Assembly: GCF_037126465.1 (NCBI RefSeq)
Contig: NC_088205.1
Span: 26,023,482-26,087,481 of the forward strand
Origin: Ornithodoros turicata
Lineage: Eukaryota; Arthropoda; Arachnida; Ixodida; Argasidae
DNA: 64,000 bases
Direction: 5' to 3'
A program made the position numbers and the translations under genes. This document shows, piece by piece, positions 1 to 10,850 of the stretch (within the stretch, counting starts at the first letter, position 1; every line of letters begins with the position of its first letter). The notes under the pieces were generated by a model. It worked only from the letters and a program-made list of their open reading frames with translations, was not told where the DNA came from and made no database searches.

Positions 1-848
1 TTGGCCACTACAATTTGGCGCGAAGTAGCGCTCGAAACTTCAACTTCCGCCATCTTCCAGTGCAGAGTAACTCGAGCCCTGCCAAAAATCCTGTGGAAGG
101 TGGCTACGTGAGGCTACGTCATACCCAACTCGCGGGTTACTCGAGTTGATAAAAAAAAAAAAAAAGAACATGCCCTCAGATCAGCATCTCCTCCAATCAT
201 CTCCATCGCTCCAAAGCACGTGTCCCTCTGACGTGGAATGTGCACGGTGCGCCCTGCGCTGCCGGTCGGCGCGGTTTCGGTTTCGGCTCATTTGTATACA
301 AAAATTTGGTGATGGGTATTTCAACGCACGTGCGCGTTTGAGTAATAAAAATAAAAGAATGAATTTCAACGATGATTGTCTCCCATTCTGCTATCTCGCT
401 TTTGCCCGAAACCCCCTAATTCAATAATTAATTAAGTTAACTTTAGGTAATTAGTTATCTTGTAGTTGCATACTCTGTTCGAGGGGATGCACGCCTGGCC
501 GTATAACTCAACTGCGAAAACGACATTTATGCCGCTCTCATAATTTTTAAAATAAAAATTCTGTAATTTATTAAAAAACAACAACGTATATCTCACTACG
601 TTACCCTGTATATCTCACCAACACCAAGGAATGCAAACTTATACTCAGGGACATTTTCCCTTAAGCTCGATTACTTACATAAAGACATGATAACGTCTTC
701 TCAGAATAGCCTTTCCGATATAGCTCGCCCTTAGCGGCAGCTAAGTACTTTCTGTTTCGATTTTCAGTGAACAGGTCTGTTTCTTTTTGATCCACGCGTA
801 GATAGAGACATACATCGCTGATATAGCGCATACTATATGTACTTCTGA
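1..848. other. 5' edge, no gene recognised
   Basis: I see no convincing exon, RNA gene or transposon ends here. There is an A-run near 149-165, and AT-rich sequence follows 420. The open frames in this stretch are short and have no recognisable motif. It could be the upstream region or an early intron of the ionotropic-receptor gene whose exons follow. Confidence 0.5.
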
Positions 849-1088
849 AGGCCTATTATCAAACCGTCGCGTATTACCTCTACGTTGTGGATATTAATGG
901 TACGCATAATTCTATCGACTTACTGGTTGCAACGGGTGAACGTTCGATGCACCACGTGGCTCATCAATTCGGGACGGCAGTCCGCTATTGACAGCATATG
1001 TGCTGTTGTATGGAGTAGGAAGAAAGAGTTGTACAGTGTTCGAGGCAACATGAACGAGACCCTTCATTTGCGGATTGCATTGAAAGAG
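849..1088 (+). CDS. Candidate upstream exon of the ionotropic receptor
   Basis: The frame is open from 849, just after a TGA at 846, to a strong donor at 1089 (GAG then gtaact) in phase 0. Its last residues read NMNETLHLRIALKE. The LRIAL string is typical of the start of the S1 ligand-binding lobe of arthropod ionotropic receptors. The preceding residues (SAIDSICAVVWSRKKELYSV) would be part of the extracellular N-terminus. The 5' limit is unknown: no start codon with a signal peptide is visible, so the true exon start is probably an acceptor inside this interval. The link to the exons downstream is inferred from position, strand and the S1-like ending. Confidence 0.4.
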
Positions 1089-1377
1089 GTAACTTGTGGT
1101 TTGTGCAATGACGTGTTCGTGCACCCGGCAATTGTTTTATGCGTGAATGGTGCATATTCTGTAGAAAGTAAAATCTTGTGTTTGTGACGCAGTCGAGGTC
1201 GCTGTTTTGGCTTTCAAGTGGAGCGCAGCCACAGGGCCCGCTCAAGGATATCTTCCAACTACTTTCAGAAAAACTGACTTTCAGGTAACTCAGTTTCTCA
1301 GTGTTTTCAGTCGGTTCATTTGCATGATTGGTCTACGTGACTTCTTGTTTTAGCTTAGTTCCTTTATTTCAACTGAG

Positions 1378-1504
1378 AGAGGTACGGAATACGGTATAGT
1401 TGTCAACGTTCCGCTGGCAGCAGCGTTCCTGTACAAGACAGGAGTCGATGGTACATCGGATTTGCCAGACTTGTGGAGCACCGAAGGACGCGGAGCGCCT
1501 ACTG
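1378..1504 (+). CDS. Possible extra S1 exon of the ionotropic receptor
   Basis: The interval lies between a pyrimidine-rich acceptor (ttcaactgag) and a donor (ctg then gtgagg). It keeps phase 0 from the previous candidate exon and reads RGTEYGIVVNVPLAAAFLYK and onward to a GAPTG end. The string YGIVVNVP looks protein-like, but the exon ends in phase 1 while the next secure exon begins in phase 0. Either another exon lies between them or this one is false. I could not find a convincing intermediate exon, so confidence is low. Confidence 0.25.
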
Positions 1505-2139
1505 GTGAGGCTTCATGTCTAGCCGACAGCCTGTGAACAGTGCCCTGAACCGGCTGAGCCGTTCCACCACTTCACACGGAGAATGTACTGCGGGCTGGCC
1601 AAATCAGCAAAGACAACCCGAACTCTGCGCCCTGGTTCGCTTTCTCGTAGACATATGTGCTCCTGCTATCTTTGAAGACTGAACACTCACAATATCTCAA
1701 GAAAGTGATTAGCGTCCTGGTTTATGGGACCAGGAGCACCAGGACCGGGTACTCTGGAGCAGCTGGCTATAGCGTCGCGGCGAACGTCTCCATGTTTTTC
1801 TTTTCTCTCTCTCCCTCTCTCTTGTCACACTTCATATGAGTCACCACTTTTCTACGTTCTTGTTTAGTTTCAAAAAAGTATCTCGTGTAGCGAAGTATAG
1901 CCCAGTACTCGTGTATTTCAGTGTCTGGATAGTGCACGTCTTTGTGGAAGTGATCATACCAGCTTTTTAGTGCTCATAAATACGTTTCAGTTTCAGTTTT
2001 ATCGTGCTCAATACCAGTCACCACCCTGTAGCAAGGAGCCACGCGCAAACTGCGTATGAAAATGTGAGAAACATGTAAAAGATAATAAGCGCAGCTTGGG
2101 AAACCGGATGGTATAAACCCACATTTCATGCACATATAG

Positions 2140-2298
2140 GGTGCAGACATTGCAGTGCTGAGAGGAAGGTACGTTCCGTCCGATGGGATCTCGTTCTTGG
2201 CCGACATCGTGAACCAAGAAGCAGTGCTCCTGTTGGGCAGACGAGAGAAAATGGAGCATAGAAGCCTCATGTCATTCGTTTTTTCGTACGACTGGAAG
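2140..2298 (+). CDS. Ionotropic receptor exon: end of S1 lobe
   Basis: This 53-codon exon is open in phase 0 from an acceptor (cacatatag) to a donor (gactggaag then gtacgt). It begins GADIAVLRGRYVP and ends SFVFSYDWK. In ionotropic glutamate receptors the G-x-A-D-I/M-A-V string precedes the segment leading to the first membrane helix, so this is the distal part of the S1 ligand-binding lobe. The exon joins in frame to the M1 exon at 3584, giving DWK followed by IWLALL, which is the usual V/I-W-x-A-L entry into M1. Splice phase, strand and domain order all agree with one gene running to 7315. Confidence 0.75.
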
Positions 2299-3583
2299 GT
2301 ACGTTTTTTCTTCGGCTCTCACACGTTAGAAGCTCTAATGCCACGCGCGCATGGAAGATCACTTGGAAATTGAACCGTGTGTGTTTATGTACAGAGAAAC
2401 GCCGAATAATTTGCGCAGGAATGGATAAAACGAAAGCTTGAGACGAACGATACAAATATAAAACAGTTCATGGCAGAGTAATACATCAGCGTAAGTATAG
2501 CTGTATGGTTTCCTAGAGGATACCCTTCAGATCGTGCCGCCAGATGTAATCGGAGGACGGAGAGGTCCTATGACGAAGGCACGCCTTGAGGCAAAGTTTA
2601 CGTCTTGTGACGTGTGGATGTGAGATGCCAGGTGCGGTGCTTGTTTGATTTGTTTCCCGATGCTGGTCGTTCCCGTGAACGCAGCTCTCAGGCAAGTGCA
2701 GATGGAAATGTCAATCAGGAATGTAACGATTCTGCGCCTGGGTTAATCACTCCCGGAGAAACCATATCATTAGGCAAGTCTTGCTGATGTCCCGGGCCTA
2801 TACGGGCAAGCAGCGAGTAAGGCCAACCATGGTCCACAGTCTTCGCATCTGTCGCTTTGTGCGTTTGGGCAGCGAAGAAGAAGAACAGGAAGTTCTCCCG
2901 AACCTGACAGAGTAGAGAACCTGCGTGTGGCAGTGCCCACTGCAGAAGGTGGTGATGACATAGGTAGGCTGTAGCGAACGAGGACGAGCCGCGGCCAGTC
3001 AACGAGCCAGCCGACATCGCAGCACATTCCCCATGATGGAACATTAAATCAGTTTCGAACTTGGATTGGTCTTGGATGTTTCGACTTGGACTGGTGACCC
3101 GAATGTGGGGTGTGTTCAAATCATGGAACGAGTCATGAGGAACGTGTTGCGATGTCAGCTGGCTCGCTGAAGCTTGGGAAGTGGAGCCCATAGCCTGCTG
3201 GACAAAAACGAAGTGGACAAAACAAAGACTAAAAACACAAGGGAAGACTAAGACCCTGTTTAGCCTCGACTTCTGTTGTTCGTTTTTTCTTCTTACCCTG
3301 GTCTGCTGGTGGTATGCTGCCCATATAAAGTGCACACCTGCTCCCTTATTTACTACTCTCATGAGTAACAAAGGACCAAAGACAGATGCAAGGCCACGCG
3401 GATCCGTCGTGCGTGTCAGCGAACAATGGCGTCAAACCCGTCCCCAAGGCAGCAAAGACACTATAAGCGTTTTAGTGCATGTTTCGTACCGAGACTTGCA
3501 TGTGCAATTCAACGACAACTTTTAATGGGAAACTTATTACTTTTGACCAGCCACACTGTGTCATTTTATTTGTCTGCCGTCAG
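2299..3583. other. Intron 1 of the secure IR exons
   Basis: This 1.3-kb intron has no TE with clear ends. A 218-codon minus-strand frame (3371 to 2715) covers most of it, but it shows no domain. Its Pro/His/Ser-rich composition looks like a chance frame or an eroded repeat. Confidence 0.4.
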
Positions 3584-3740
3584 ATATGGCTTGCACTGTT
3601 GTTCTGTCTCCTTCTGGTGTCTACGCTCTCAGCTTCTTTCGACTACTTCTACAGTGGCGAAGGTGGAAGCCTTGTCCGATGTCTCCGCCGCAAAGTGGGG
3701 CTGTACGTGTGGCAGTTCTTCGCTACTATCGCCGAAGAGG
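3584..3740 (+). CDS. Ionotropic receptor exon: M1 helix and pore loop
   Basis: The exon follows acceptor tctgccgtcag and codes IWLALLFCLLLVSTLSASFD, a membrane helix matching iGluR M1. A linker follows, then VGLYVWQFFATIAEEG, which corresponds to the pore-loop region. Joining to the next exon needs a phase-1 donor at 3741 (gtcagg), which is weak. A stronger-looking donor five bases downstream at 3746 would break the frame. The in-frame join gives AEEG followed by LEVIPTHHPGRLLASFWW, which reads naturally as the pore-to-M3 transition of an IR. Confidence 0.78.
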
Positions 3741-4249
3741 GTCAGGTACACCTCTGCACACCTATCACCCCTGCTTCATGCATTGCTCGAAATCGTACAG
3801 TACGCAAAAGGCATTATGTCCTGTTCACACGATTTCATGCACTGGTCACCGCCACCACAAATTACTAGACACAAATATGTACACGACTGAGGTGGTAGAT
3901 AGCAGGCCTTTGTGGAGGCCTGCGTGTACTGCTACTGTGAGGCCTGTGGAACCTACTACAGCCATTTTGGGCACAGTAGAGTGGCCATGCGGACACATTA
4001 TCCCTTTAATAACACTGCGCTAGCACATGTGCCTGACTTTTGTGTAATACCTGCGTTTAGATAATAAGCACGTACTCATCACCAATTGATGAACACCTCA
4101 CATCAATGCACCCTGGCGTTTCCTCTGGGTTCGCTACGCAATAGCGTACTTTCAAACGTTAATGTCGCAGTATGGCAAATTTTGCCGCATTTTAAAAACT
4201 CACCGGCGTTTCTTGATGACCTGTCCGACAATTTGCTGTATTATTCCAG

Positions 4250-4452
4250 GATTGGAGGTGATACCGACACACCACCCAGGGCGTCTCCTAGCGTCCTTTT
4301 GGTGGTTAGTCATCGTTGTGCTGCTGCACAGTATCGTCATTCACATTAAATTCAAGCTACTCTACGTTACTTTGTCTGGGAAGAAACCAGAAACCACTCG
4401 GGAACAGGCGAAAGAGATTCTGACGCATGCAGAGCTTAGAGACACTCCTGTG
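4250..4452 (+). CDS. Ionotropic receptor exon: M3 helix, start of S2
   Basis: After acceptor tattattccag the exon reads LEVIPTHHPGRLLASFWW and then LVIVVLLHSIVIHIKFKLLY. The R-L-L-x-S-F-W-W entry and the long hydrophobic helix are characteristic of M3 in arthropod ionotropic receptors. The canonical iGluR gating motif (SYTANLAAFLT) is replaced by HSIVIHIKFKLLYVTL, so the gate is strongly diverged, as is common in divergent IRs. The exon ends in phase 0 at an excellent donor (gtg then gtaagt at 4453). It carries the beginning of the S2 lobe (ILTHAELRDTPVV). Confidence 0.8.
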
Positions 4453-4759
4453 GTAAGTTAAACAACATGAAGACTTTGGGATAACGTAACCTTTCCTTGA
4501 GTTTGAGCGGGGTATCGTAATTCCTGCGGTGAAGTACCTCATCCCGCATCGTCATGCATGTTGCCATTGTAGTTGTTGTCGAGTTTGAGGGAAAAGAGCG
4601 ACGAATACACAGGACAATACCATAGTGATGAAATAAATCTCTAAGGCCCTCAGACCCGAGTGGCTCGGGACTAACATCTCAATTTTTTTCTTTTACAGAC
4701 CAAATCAAATCAATCCCTCACTGCTGGTTCTGAGCTTTATTCTGTCAGCGCTGTTCATG

Positions 4760-5332
4760 TACCGTATTTTCCAATGTATAACGTGCGCTCGTGTATAACG
4801 CGCACCCCTAAAAATGGGCCGAATTTGAAAGAAGTTCCATGTATAACGCGCACCGCAATGTTGCTGCAAGCTTTTGTGCTGCCACCAGTGTGCGCTGTCA
4901 GTGTACACAATAAACCAAGGCGGTGTATCATGCGTTATTTGAAGCCCATTTAGTCAAAGCCGTTAAACTCCGATGCAACAGAGTCGGTGTCATATAGTAT
5001 ACTTCAATCGCCCTCTTCGCTTTCGGTTTCGCGTCCCTTCTCAATCACGCCAGCCTTCTGAAATGAATTCGGGATTATTGACCTTAAGCAGCATCATTAA
5101 CTTTTTATGAAGTCCGGTGCACTTTTGCCGGTTTTATCAACTGACCCTAAGTTAGTTGGGAGAAAGTCACAGCACACCCTGGAAGAGGCTAGAATTTGTA
5201 CGTCATCGACCTGAGAAAGAACTCTGTGGGAAGATATTTCCGTGTATAACGCGCACCGTTAGATAACGCGCAGGAGCTCTTCAGAACACTTTTTACTGTA
5301 TAACGCGCGCGTTATGCACCGGAAAATACGTA
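4760..5332. mobile_element. Non-autonomous DNA transposon, TACCGTATTTTCC termini
   Basis: This intronic element has inverted termini: TACCGTATTTTCCAATGTA on the left, and the reverse complement CGTATTTTCCGGTGCATAAC on the right. The repeated subterminal motif GTATAACGCGC(A)C occurs on both sides (near 4778, 4795, 4834, 5245, 5298). TA lies at both edges, which suggests a TA target. No transposase frame is present. The terminal motif is a recurring one in animal genomes. The superfamily is uncertain (Tc1/mariner-pogo type is possible). Confidence 0.7.
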
Positions 5333-5934
5333 TATGTGCTTCGCCCCTGTGCGCTCTTTTACAGTATGGAACTTCAGCAAACACGCTCTTCATCTTCTGG
5401 CACTGTTGTCCCGTACTTAGGGTTCTGTCCTGTTGTGTCCCGTCGCTCAAACTCAAACAAATGTTACTTTATTCACATCTACACCAGCTTGCTTCTTCTT
5501 TTTGTCTTTCATGAAATTTCGGGTCGTTCTGGTTCCCGACATCACAGAAAAGCCGTCGTCAATTCATTGCGTTTCCATTGACGTGCAAGGATGAAGTAGT
5601 ATAACGCGAGTTCATTACACAATGAAATAACATCGCCAGTCCAGCATTACGTCAGAGTTGCCAAAACAGAGTTGTGCGACCACCGTGCTCGTGTTTGATC
5701 GTCCAAGAGAGGGTGCAGTCGCAAGAAACAAGGGACCTGGTACGACTCCACGTCACATATACTACTGGGGGAAGCCACACGGTGCTGTGGCATCTTGACG
5801 ATGATGAACGCCATACGTGCGCACTTTTGTGCAGCTTTCATTGCATTTGCTCATTCCATTGTTTTCTTTTTGCATAGGAATCGTTACATGGTGCACTCTG
5901 ACCTGCAGCGATTATTTGTAGGATTACTCTCTCT

Positions 5935-6020
5935 GAACCACACCGGGGTTCCACCGGTGACCGGTAATCAGAAGGATCAAGGTTCAAACCCTGGGGCTGG
6001 CAGTCAGTTTTTTTTTCCCT
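5935..6020 (+). repeat. tRNA-derived SINE head with poly-T
   Basis: The sequence contains an RNA polymerase III B-box-like string GGTTCAAACCC at 5981-5991, preceded by GACCGGTAATCAGAAGG and followed by CTGGGGCTGGCA. A run of ten T follows (6007-6016). The same arrangement recurs at 59615-59710, so this is a dispersed tRNA-derived SINE and not a functional tRNA gene. No clean cloverleaf acceptor stem could be drawn. Confidence 0.6.
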
Positions 6021-6316
6021 GAATTATGGTAGCAGAATAACGTACTTGGCGGGAGCAGCCCAGAGATCCCCTCAAATCGGCCAGTCAAGTAAACGCGGTC
6101 TGTGCAACGATTAGGGCGTAATAATGCCCCAGTCCGTCTTGCCACAAGCTTCCAGGTGCTTCAAAGACCTTTAAAATCGCTAAAAAATCACAGTGTCTGG
6201 GTTGCGACTAATGAACGAATCGGAAAGAAAACACCGGTCCCGCTTCAAAGACGACGCGCCATATTGATCTATATACTGTACAAGATCTATAGTATATGTA
6301 TAATGTTTCCATTCAG

Positions 6317-6576
6317 TACCTTGAAGCCCGTCATGGATCTCTGAAGTTGCTAAGCCATGAGCAGCTTTACTCCAGGAGCTCTCTCAGTCAAGTGCTAAAT
6401 GGAAAAGCTGTAATCATCGACTACAGAGAGCCCATCATGGAGTTCCTCTCAAGGCGTCGTGGTACGATGGGTTCGCGTTGGTTCCACGTGTCCGACAAGG
6501 CGCTATTTAGTACACCGACTAGAGTTCTACAACTACGGCGGCTCCCTGAGAAACTTGTGATCAATCTGCGTGCAAG
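6317..6576 (+). CDS. Ionotropic receptor exon: S2 ligand-binding lobe
   Basis: The acceptor (gtttccattcag) joins in phase 0 to the M3 exon, and the donor at 6577 (gcaag then gtacga) is phase 2. The 86 codons include SQVLNGKAVIIDYREPIMEF, then RWFHVSDKALFSTPTRVLQL, then RRLPEKLVINLRA. This is the usual S2 order in IRs: a G-x-A-x-I-x-D strand, then an F-x-x-P stretch, then a helix ending I-N-x-x-I/A before the last exon. I cannot say which ligand is bound. Typical iGluR glutamate-binding residues are not obvious. Confidence 0.8.
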
Positions 6577-7068
6577 GTACGAATAGAAACATTTGACAAT
6601 TATATCATAAAACGAACGACCGGATGATACGCAATTTCGTTAACTTCCTCACGGAATATCTTTGTACAATAACTTGAAATTTATTAACAAAGAAACAGAA
6701 TCGGAGAACTCTTTCGTATACAGTTCTCTTTGAGACATGGAAGGCTGAGGTGACGATTTACAAGCTCTTTTTGTAAATAATTGCGTAATTACTATACTAA
6801 CAGTAACATGAAGGTTGTTTGAGCGTTCTGACCCATGTATTAGAGCGTTTTTCGTATGTCGCACCTTTCCTGCAGACAAGGCAGGATCGGAACCATCGTT
6901 AAGTTAACATGTCTCTGCAATGGACGGTATCTTTGTGCCATTATCCCTGGTCAAGAGTGGCCAGCGTCTTAGCATATTTTTAAGCACTAGGAATAGAATA
7001 GTGCTATTTGTCATCCAAAGTTACGTTTCACATGAACATTTTGTGACCCTGTTTTTCTCAACTCTCAG

Positions 7069-7315
7069 CTTCAGGGCCTTGTCTGAAGCGGGCATCGTGG
7101 AAAGGATAATACCCACACACCATGCCTCTAACCCTCACAAAAACAGCAAGACCTACTCAGCCATCGACATCTACAGCATAGTAGATCTCTTCCTCTGCTA
7201 CGGATGTTGCATGCTTTGCGCTCTACTCCTTGTTGCCAATGACTTGAGAAGATACCGCAAAAGACGAGACAACCACGCACAGAGGAAGTGTGTGCTCATC
7301 AGGATGCCACAGTGA
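7069..7315 (+). CDS. Ionotropic receptor terminal exon: M4 and C-tail
   Basis: The acceptor ctcaactctcag completes the split codon. The exon reads FRALSEAGIVERIIPTHHAS, then YSAIDIYSIVDLFLCYGCCM and LCALLLVAN, ending in a basic tail (RRYRKRRDNHAQRKC) and stop at 7313-7315. L-x-E-A-G-I followed by a hydrophobic helix is the conserved iGluR/IR ending (S2 to M4). From 2140 to here the five secure exons total 1,026 bases (341 residues), a normal length for distal S1 through M4. The short cytoplasmic end is typical of IRs. Confidence 0.82.
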
Positions 7316-7341
7316 CTGCTCAGTAACGGAAGTTCATTTAC

Positions 7342-7347
7342 AATAAA
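7342..7347 (+). promoter_or_regulatory. Poly(A) signal of the IR gene
   Basis: AATAAA lies 27 bases after the stop codon of the last IR exon, in a context (catttacaataaagacc) compatible with a short 3' UTR. Confidence 0.6.
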
Positions 7348-7796
7348 GACCATCGGATCATAGAGGTACACACAAAATGCCCCCTCCATTGAAGAGGCGT
7401 GAACTCGATGTATCTGTCGTGAGACCGCTGCGAGATGTCGCGAGACCACTACGGTTATGTGCGAGTGGATTAATTTTGCTCATGTTCACTCAAAATCCCA
7501 ACCATTCGTTAGGGTGCTTAAACGGTTGCCGTATCGTACCCTGGTGGAAATAGGGATGCGTGAAGCTTGCAGGACGTAAAACCGTGACGGTACGGGCTTT
7601 GGCGAGACGCGTAACAGTTTGAGCGCAGTGTTCCCTAAGTCGGCGCCGGCTTGCGGCAAGCCAACGAAATCGCCTGTATGGGGTGGAAACTGTAGATAAG
7701 ATAAGCTGCAGTTAGGTCTTCCTTGAACATCACAGGTTAAATACAAATTGTGTCGCGTCATAGGGGTTTGGTTCGTGTCATGCCGGAAGATCTCAG

Positions 7797-8492
7797 TAGA
7801 GCTCTGCACGAGCACGGGCTCCCGACGCGGCCCGACCCGGTCCGCGGGCTGGGTCGACAAAAGACGCCAGCACGGCGGGCCGGGTCGATAAACATGTTTC
7901 CGAGAGTCAGGCTGGACCGAGTCACGCAGCTAATTCCATGCAATGGGGGACTATTTGTTCATATACCACCACGTGCTTGCGTCTTTCCAATGCATAGTAT
8001 TTGCAAAAACAAGCAAGGAACACTGCATTATACGTATGATTCGATCCTCTATAACATTCTCAAAGCCACTTTACGTTGCTCCTGACTCCTCACGTATTTC
8101 ACAAACACGTTTACAAAGCTTGGTGAGAGAGGTGAGGATTGGGAGGAGTTTTTCAACAGCATCCTCTACATCCACAAAAACTTGGTAGTGTAGCGATAAC
8201 GCTTGCCCGCGTGCGTCCTGGATTTAATTTGGTCACGTGCTGTCGTGGTGTTAAACCGACAGTTTTTGTATGTTTGTGACCGTGTCTTCTCTCCTTATAA
8301 ATTTACTTTTGTGTGATAAGCGCTAGAAATGCGTACGTCACGCCTGGAAATACTAAGCAGGGATCTACGCGCTGAGTCACCGGGTCGGGCCAGGCCGGGC
8401 TGGGCTCTATCCACTGGGCTATCGGGCCGTGCCATTTTTCGATGCGCCCCGGCCGGGTCGGGCCCGGAAAACTCGGCCCGTGCAGGGCTCTA
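7797..8492. mobile_element. hAT-like MITE with perfect 8-bp TSD GATCTCAG
   Basis: The element begins TAGAGCTCTGCACGAG and ends CCGTGCAGGGCTCTA (inverted). It is flanked on both sides by GATCTCAG (7789-7796 and 8493-8500). An 8-bp duplication plus TAGAGC-type termini is the hAT signature. The subterminal parts are GC-rich, with repeated GGCCCGACCCGG-like motifs at 7825-7890 and 8380-8475. The interior (7900-8360) is AT-rich and has no transposase, so the element is non-autonomous. A remnant with the same GC-rich terminal motif lies at 51540-51656. Confidence 0.88.
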
Positions 8493-8698
8493 GATCTCAG
8501 TCCCGAAGGTGAGGCGAAACTGATACAAGGTGCCGTTTAGTTATGAGCAGTACGTAGCTGTGTCGCATTTGTCGTGGTGGTGGTGGTTGGATGTTCAAGT
8601 TGGTAGGCTCAAAACGCGTCTCTTCTCTGTGAAGACTATAGGTGATGCACGCCTAAGCAAGCAGCTCATGTATGTTTTTTTTAAAAATAATATATTGC

Positions 8699-8830
8699 TG
8701 TTAGCGCCGCGAAGCAGCTGTGACTATAAGCAGCGTATAGACGTGATCGGATTGAGGGAGGACAGCAGGAAGGAGGTGGGGACAGGGGGTTATGCGTCCT
8801 GAGCTGACTTCAAGGGGAATTGTGCCGACA
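8699..8830 (-). repeat. SINE 3' portion, related to 16950-17207
   Basis: The interval shares TTAGCGCCGCGAAGCA and AGGACAGCAGGAAGGAG with the SINE at 16950-17207, then CTGACTTCAAGGGGAATTGT. After about 8830 it diverges and no B box is found, so this is a partial copy or a different subfamily with the same tail. The orientation is inferred from the better copy. Confidence 0.6.
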
Positions 8831-10764
8831 AGCTCATGTATGTACCTGAAGGATTTCTTTCCACGAAACCAGCAGGATATTCTCCAGAGCGCAAGCTTTA
8901 GGCTGACCAGTGCAGCGAACTTACGTGCGGATCTAGAGATGACGTCGCGTTTCGGGGAGAGCAACAACCAGGCATAACTGAACGGCGTCGCTCAACCGTG
9001 TGGAAGGAGCAGGAACGGCAATCCGAAAAGCCAGGGTAAAAAGCCAACATTCGCGGAATGACAGGTAAGACACTGGCGCGTCGAGGTGTATAGGCCATAG
9101 TATTCATGTTTGCTCACGCGAAACGGTGCCCAATGAGGCGATTCGTACCTTTAGAACCCGGAAGAGTAAAGCTGTCATGGGCATGAGAAACATGTCGGAG
9201 AAAGGTCACTGAGTCCAGGTTTGTAGGTGTACCTTTGTGCTTTTTGCTCGTGCTGGAGGAATGCATTCTGGTCTAACAAGATGCCAAGGAAATGTACTTT
9301 GCGAAATCCTAAGTATGATTGAAATGCTGCCCTCAACTAATAGTTAGAGGAAGTGGGGAAGGCGCTCGAGGTGTGTAGTATGTGGTGGACTCGGAATGAA
9401 GGATATTATCAATTTAGGCATGTGAGGCGTACACCACAAAGTTTACAGGTAACAAAAATGGGTCGTTATTACTCATTGGGCAGCGTTTGCAGGACGGTCA
9501 TCAACTCGAATAAAACAAATGTGTGCAGACAGCGTCCGTTGGGCTTCGGAACGCCATGCTGATAAGCACGAATTTCAAAGTAAGGCATTCTCGAATTCAC
9601 CGTACAGAAATAGTGGCACTAAGCAGCATCGCAGTCCCTCCGGGTGGTATTCAATTGAGAAGGAGACAAATGCGGGGAGCTACTAGAGGGCTATAACCTG
9701 CAATCGCCACGCAGACCTCAGTCACCCGTCCTGTTATGTGCCACATAATAGCAGTTGAAGCGCAGTTGTCCAAACGTAACATGTCCCACTGTACATCACC
9801 ACACACATCACCACTCGAGGATCGACGGGGACACATAGATGTAGCAAAGAAAGAAATATGGAGATGCAGGTCCTTCCATGACACTTGATTCGTCAGGGCA
9901 CTGAGCAAGAGTATCGAGTAGTGAGTAGTTAGCCCGTACGTTCTTGCGATAGTGAGCCCCTGCACACTTTGCGGATTGTCCGCGTTGCTTTGGCAGACTC
10001 GCCAGTACCTTCTCGATGCCGAAAGGTCCATGGTCTTGTCCAGGGACCTCAAACTCAAATTGAGTCGCGGGCCGCACTGACTTCACACCCACACAGAAAA
10101 AAGAAAAGGAAAAAGTGACGGCAATTACGATAAAATGCCCTACGTACCACACATTAAATGTGATATAACACAGACAACAGGAGCTGTGTACGAGTTATTG
10201 TGGAGCCCGACAGTGCGTGCAGAATTCGCTATACTGGAAAAAGCCACTTGATACACCAAGTAAAATAAGCGGCTTTTCTAAATCGGGAACTGAAAATATG
10301 AAAAACGATTCAAGAAGAATATGTTGTTTTTCACAAATGCAAGGTGCTGGGCCCATGGTCCAGTAGCGTTCATATGCACCAAGGTCTCCGTCACCTTAGG
10401 GATTTCCTGTCATCAACAGGCCTCTCCACCTTGCTTTGATCACCTAAATCCTCATCTCCATAATCATCTCTCACTATCTACAAATGGCACTCGGGCAGCG
10501 CCCAGCCTGCTGGCTGGCATCTGTCCCCAACTCATCATCATCTCTTTATGTGCATGTGTGTGTGTGTTCTTCACAAACGATTATGACAATGTCCAGGTGA
10601 ACTGATATTATATCCTATTTACTCGGACTATTGTTGCCTTTGCTCACAGTTTCAACTTGGAAAAAGAAATAGAAAAACCAGAGAAACAACCAGCTGACCT
10701 TATTGACACTTGATGGCTTCGGGTTTTTTTTACTTAAATATGACCCCGCGTATATATTCCTCGC
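8831..10764. other. Intergenic stretch without recognisable gene
   Basis: I see only short frames and no domain. The sequence near 10041-10090 (GACCTCAAACTCAAATTGAG then TCGCGGGCCGCA) resembles the termini of dispersed DNA transposons, but I could not find a partner end or target duplication. Confidence 0.4.
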
Positions 10765-10850
10765 ACCACCACCAGCAGTGGGGTAGAGTATCGCCCCTGG
10801 CGATGAAACTCCCCATTCATCATCTCACAATAAAGTTGTTGTTGTTGACT
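10765..10850 (+). repeat. Retroelement 3' tail ending in (GTT)n
   Basis: GGTAGAGTATCGCCCCTGGC, then CGATGAAACTCCCC, then AATAAAGTTGTTGTTGTTG form a block that recurs at 55935-56020. A weaker relative lies at 48865-48965. The AATAAA plus a microsatellite tail suggests the 3' end of a non-LTR retrotransposon or of a SINE that borrows it. Confidence 0.6.

Noticed and set aside
2715..3371. 218-codon minus-strand frame in the IR intron
   Set aside because: It has no recognisable motif, signal or splice context, and its composition is irregular. It could be an eroded repeat but not a supported gene.
5935..6020. Functional tRNA gene
   Set aside because: A B-box-like string is present, but there is no acceptor-stem pairing and a relative recurs at 59.6 kb, so it is a SINE head.
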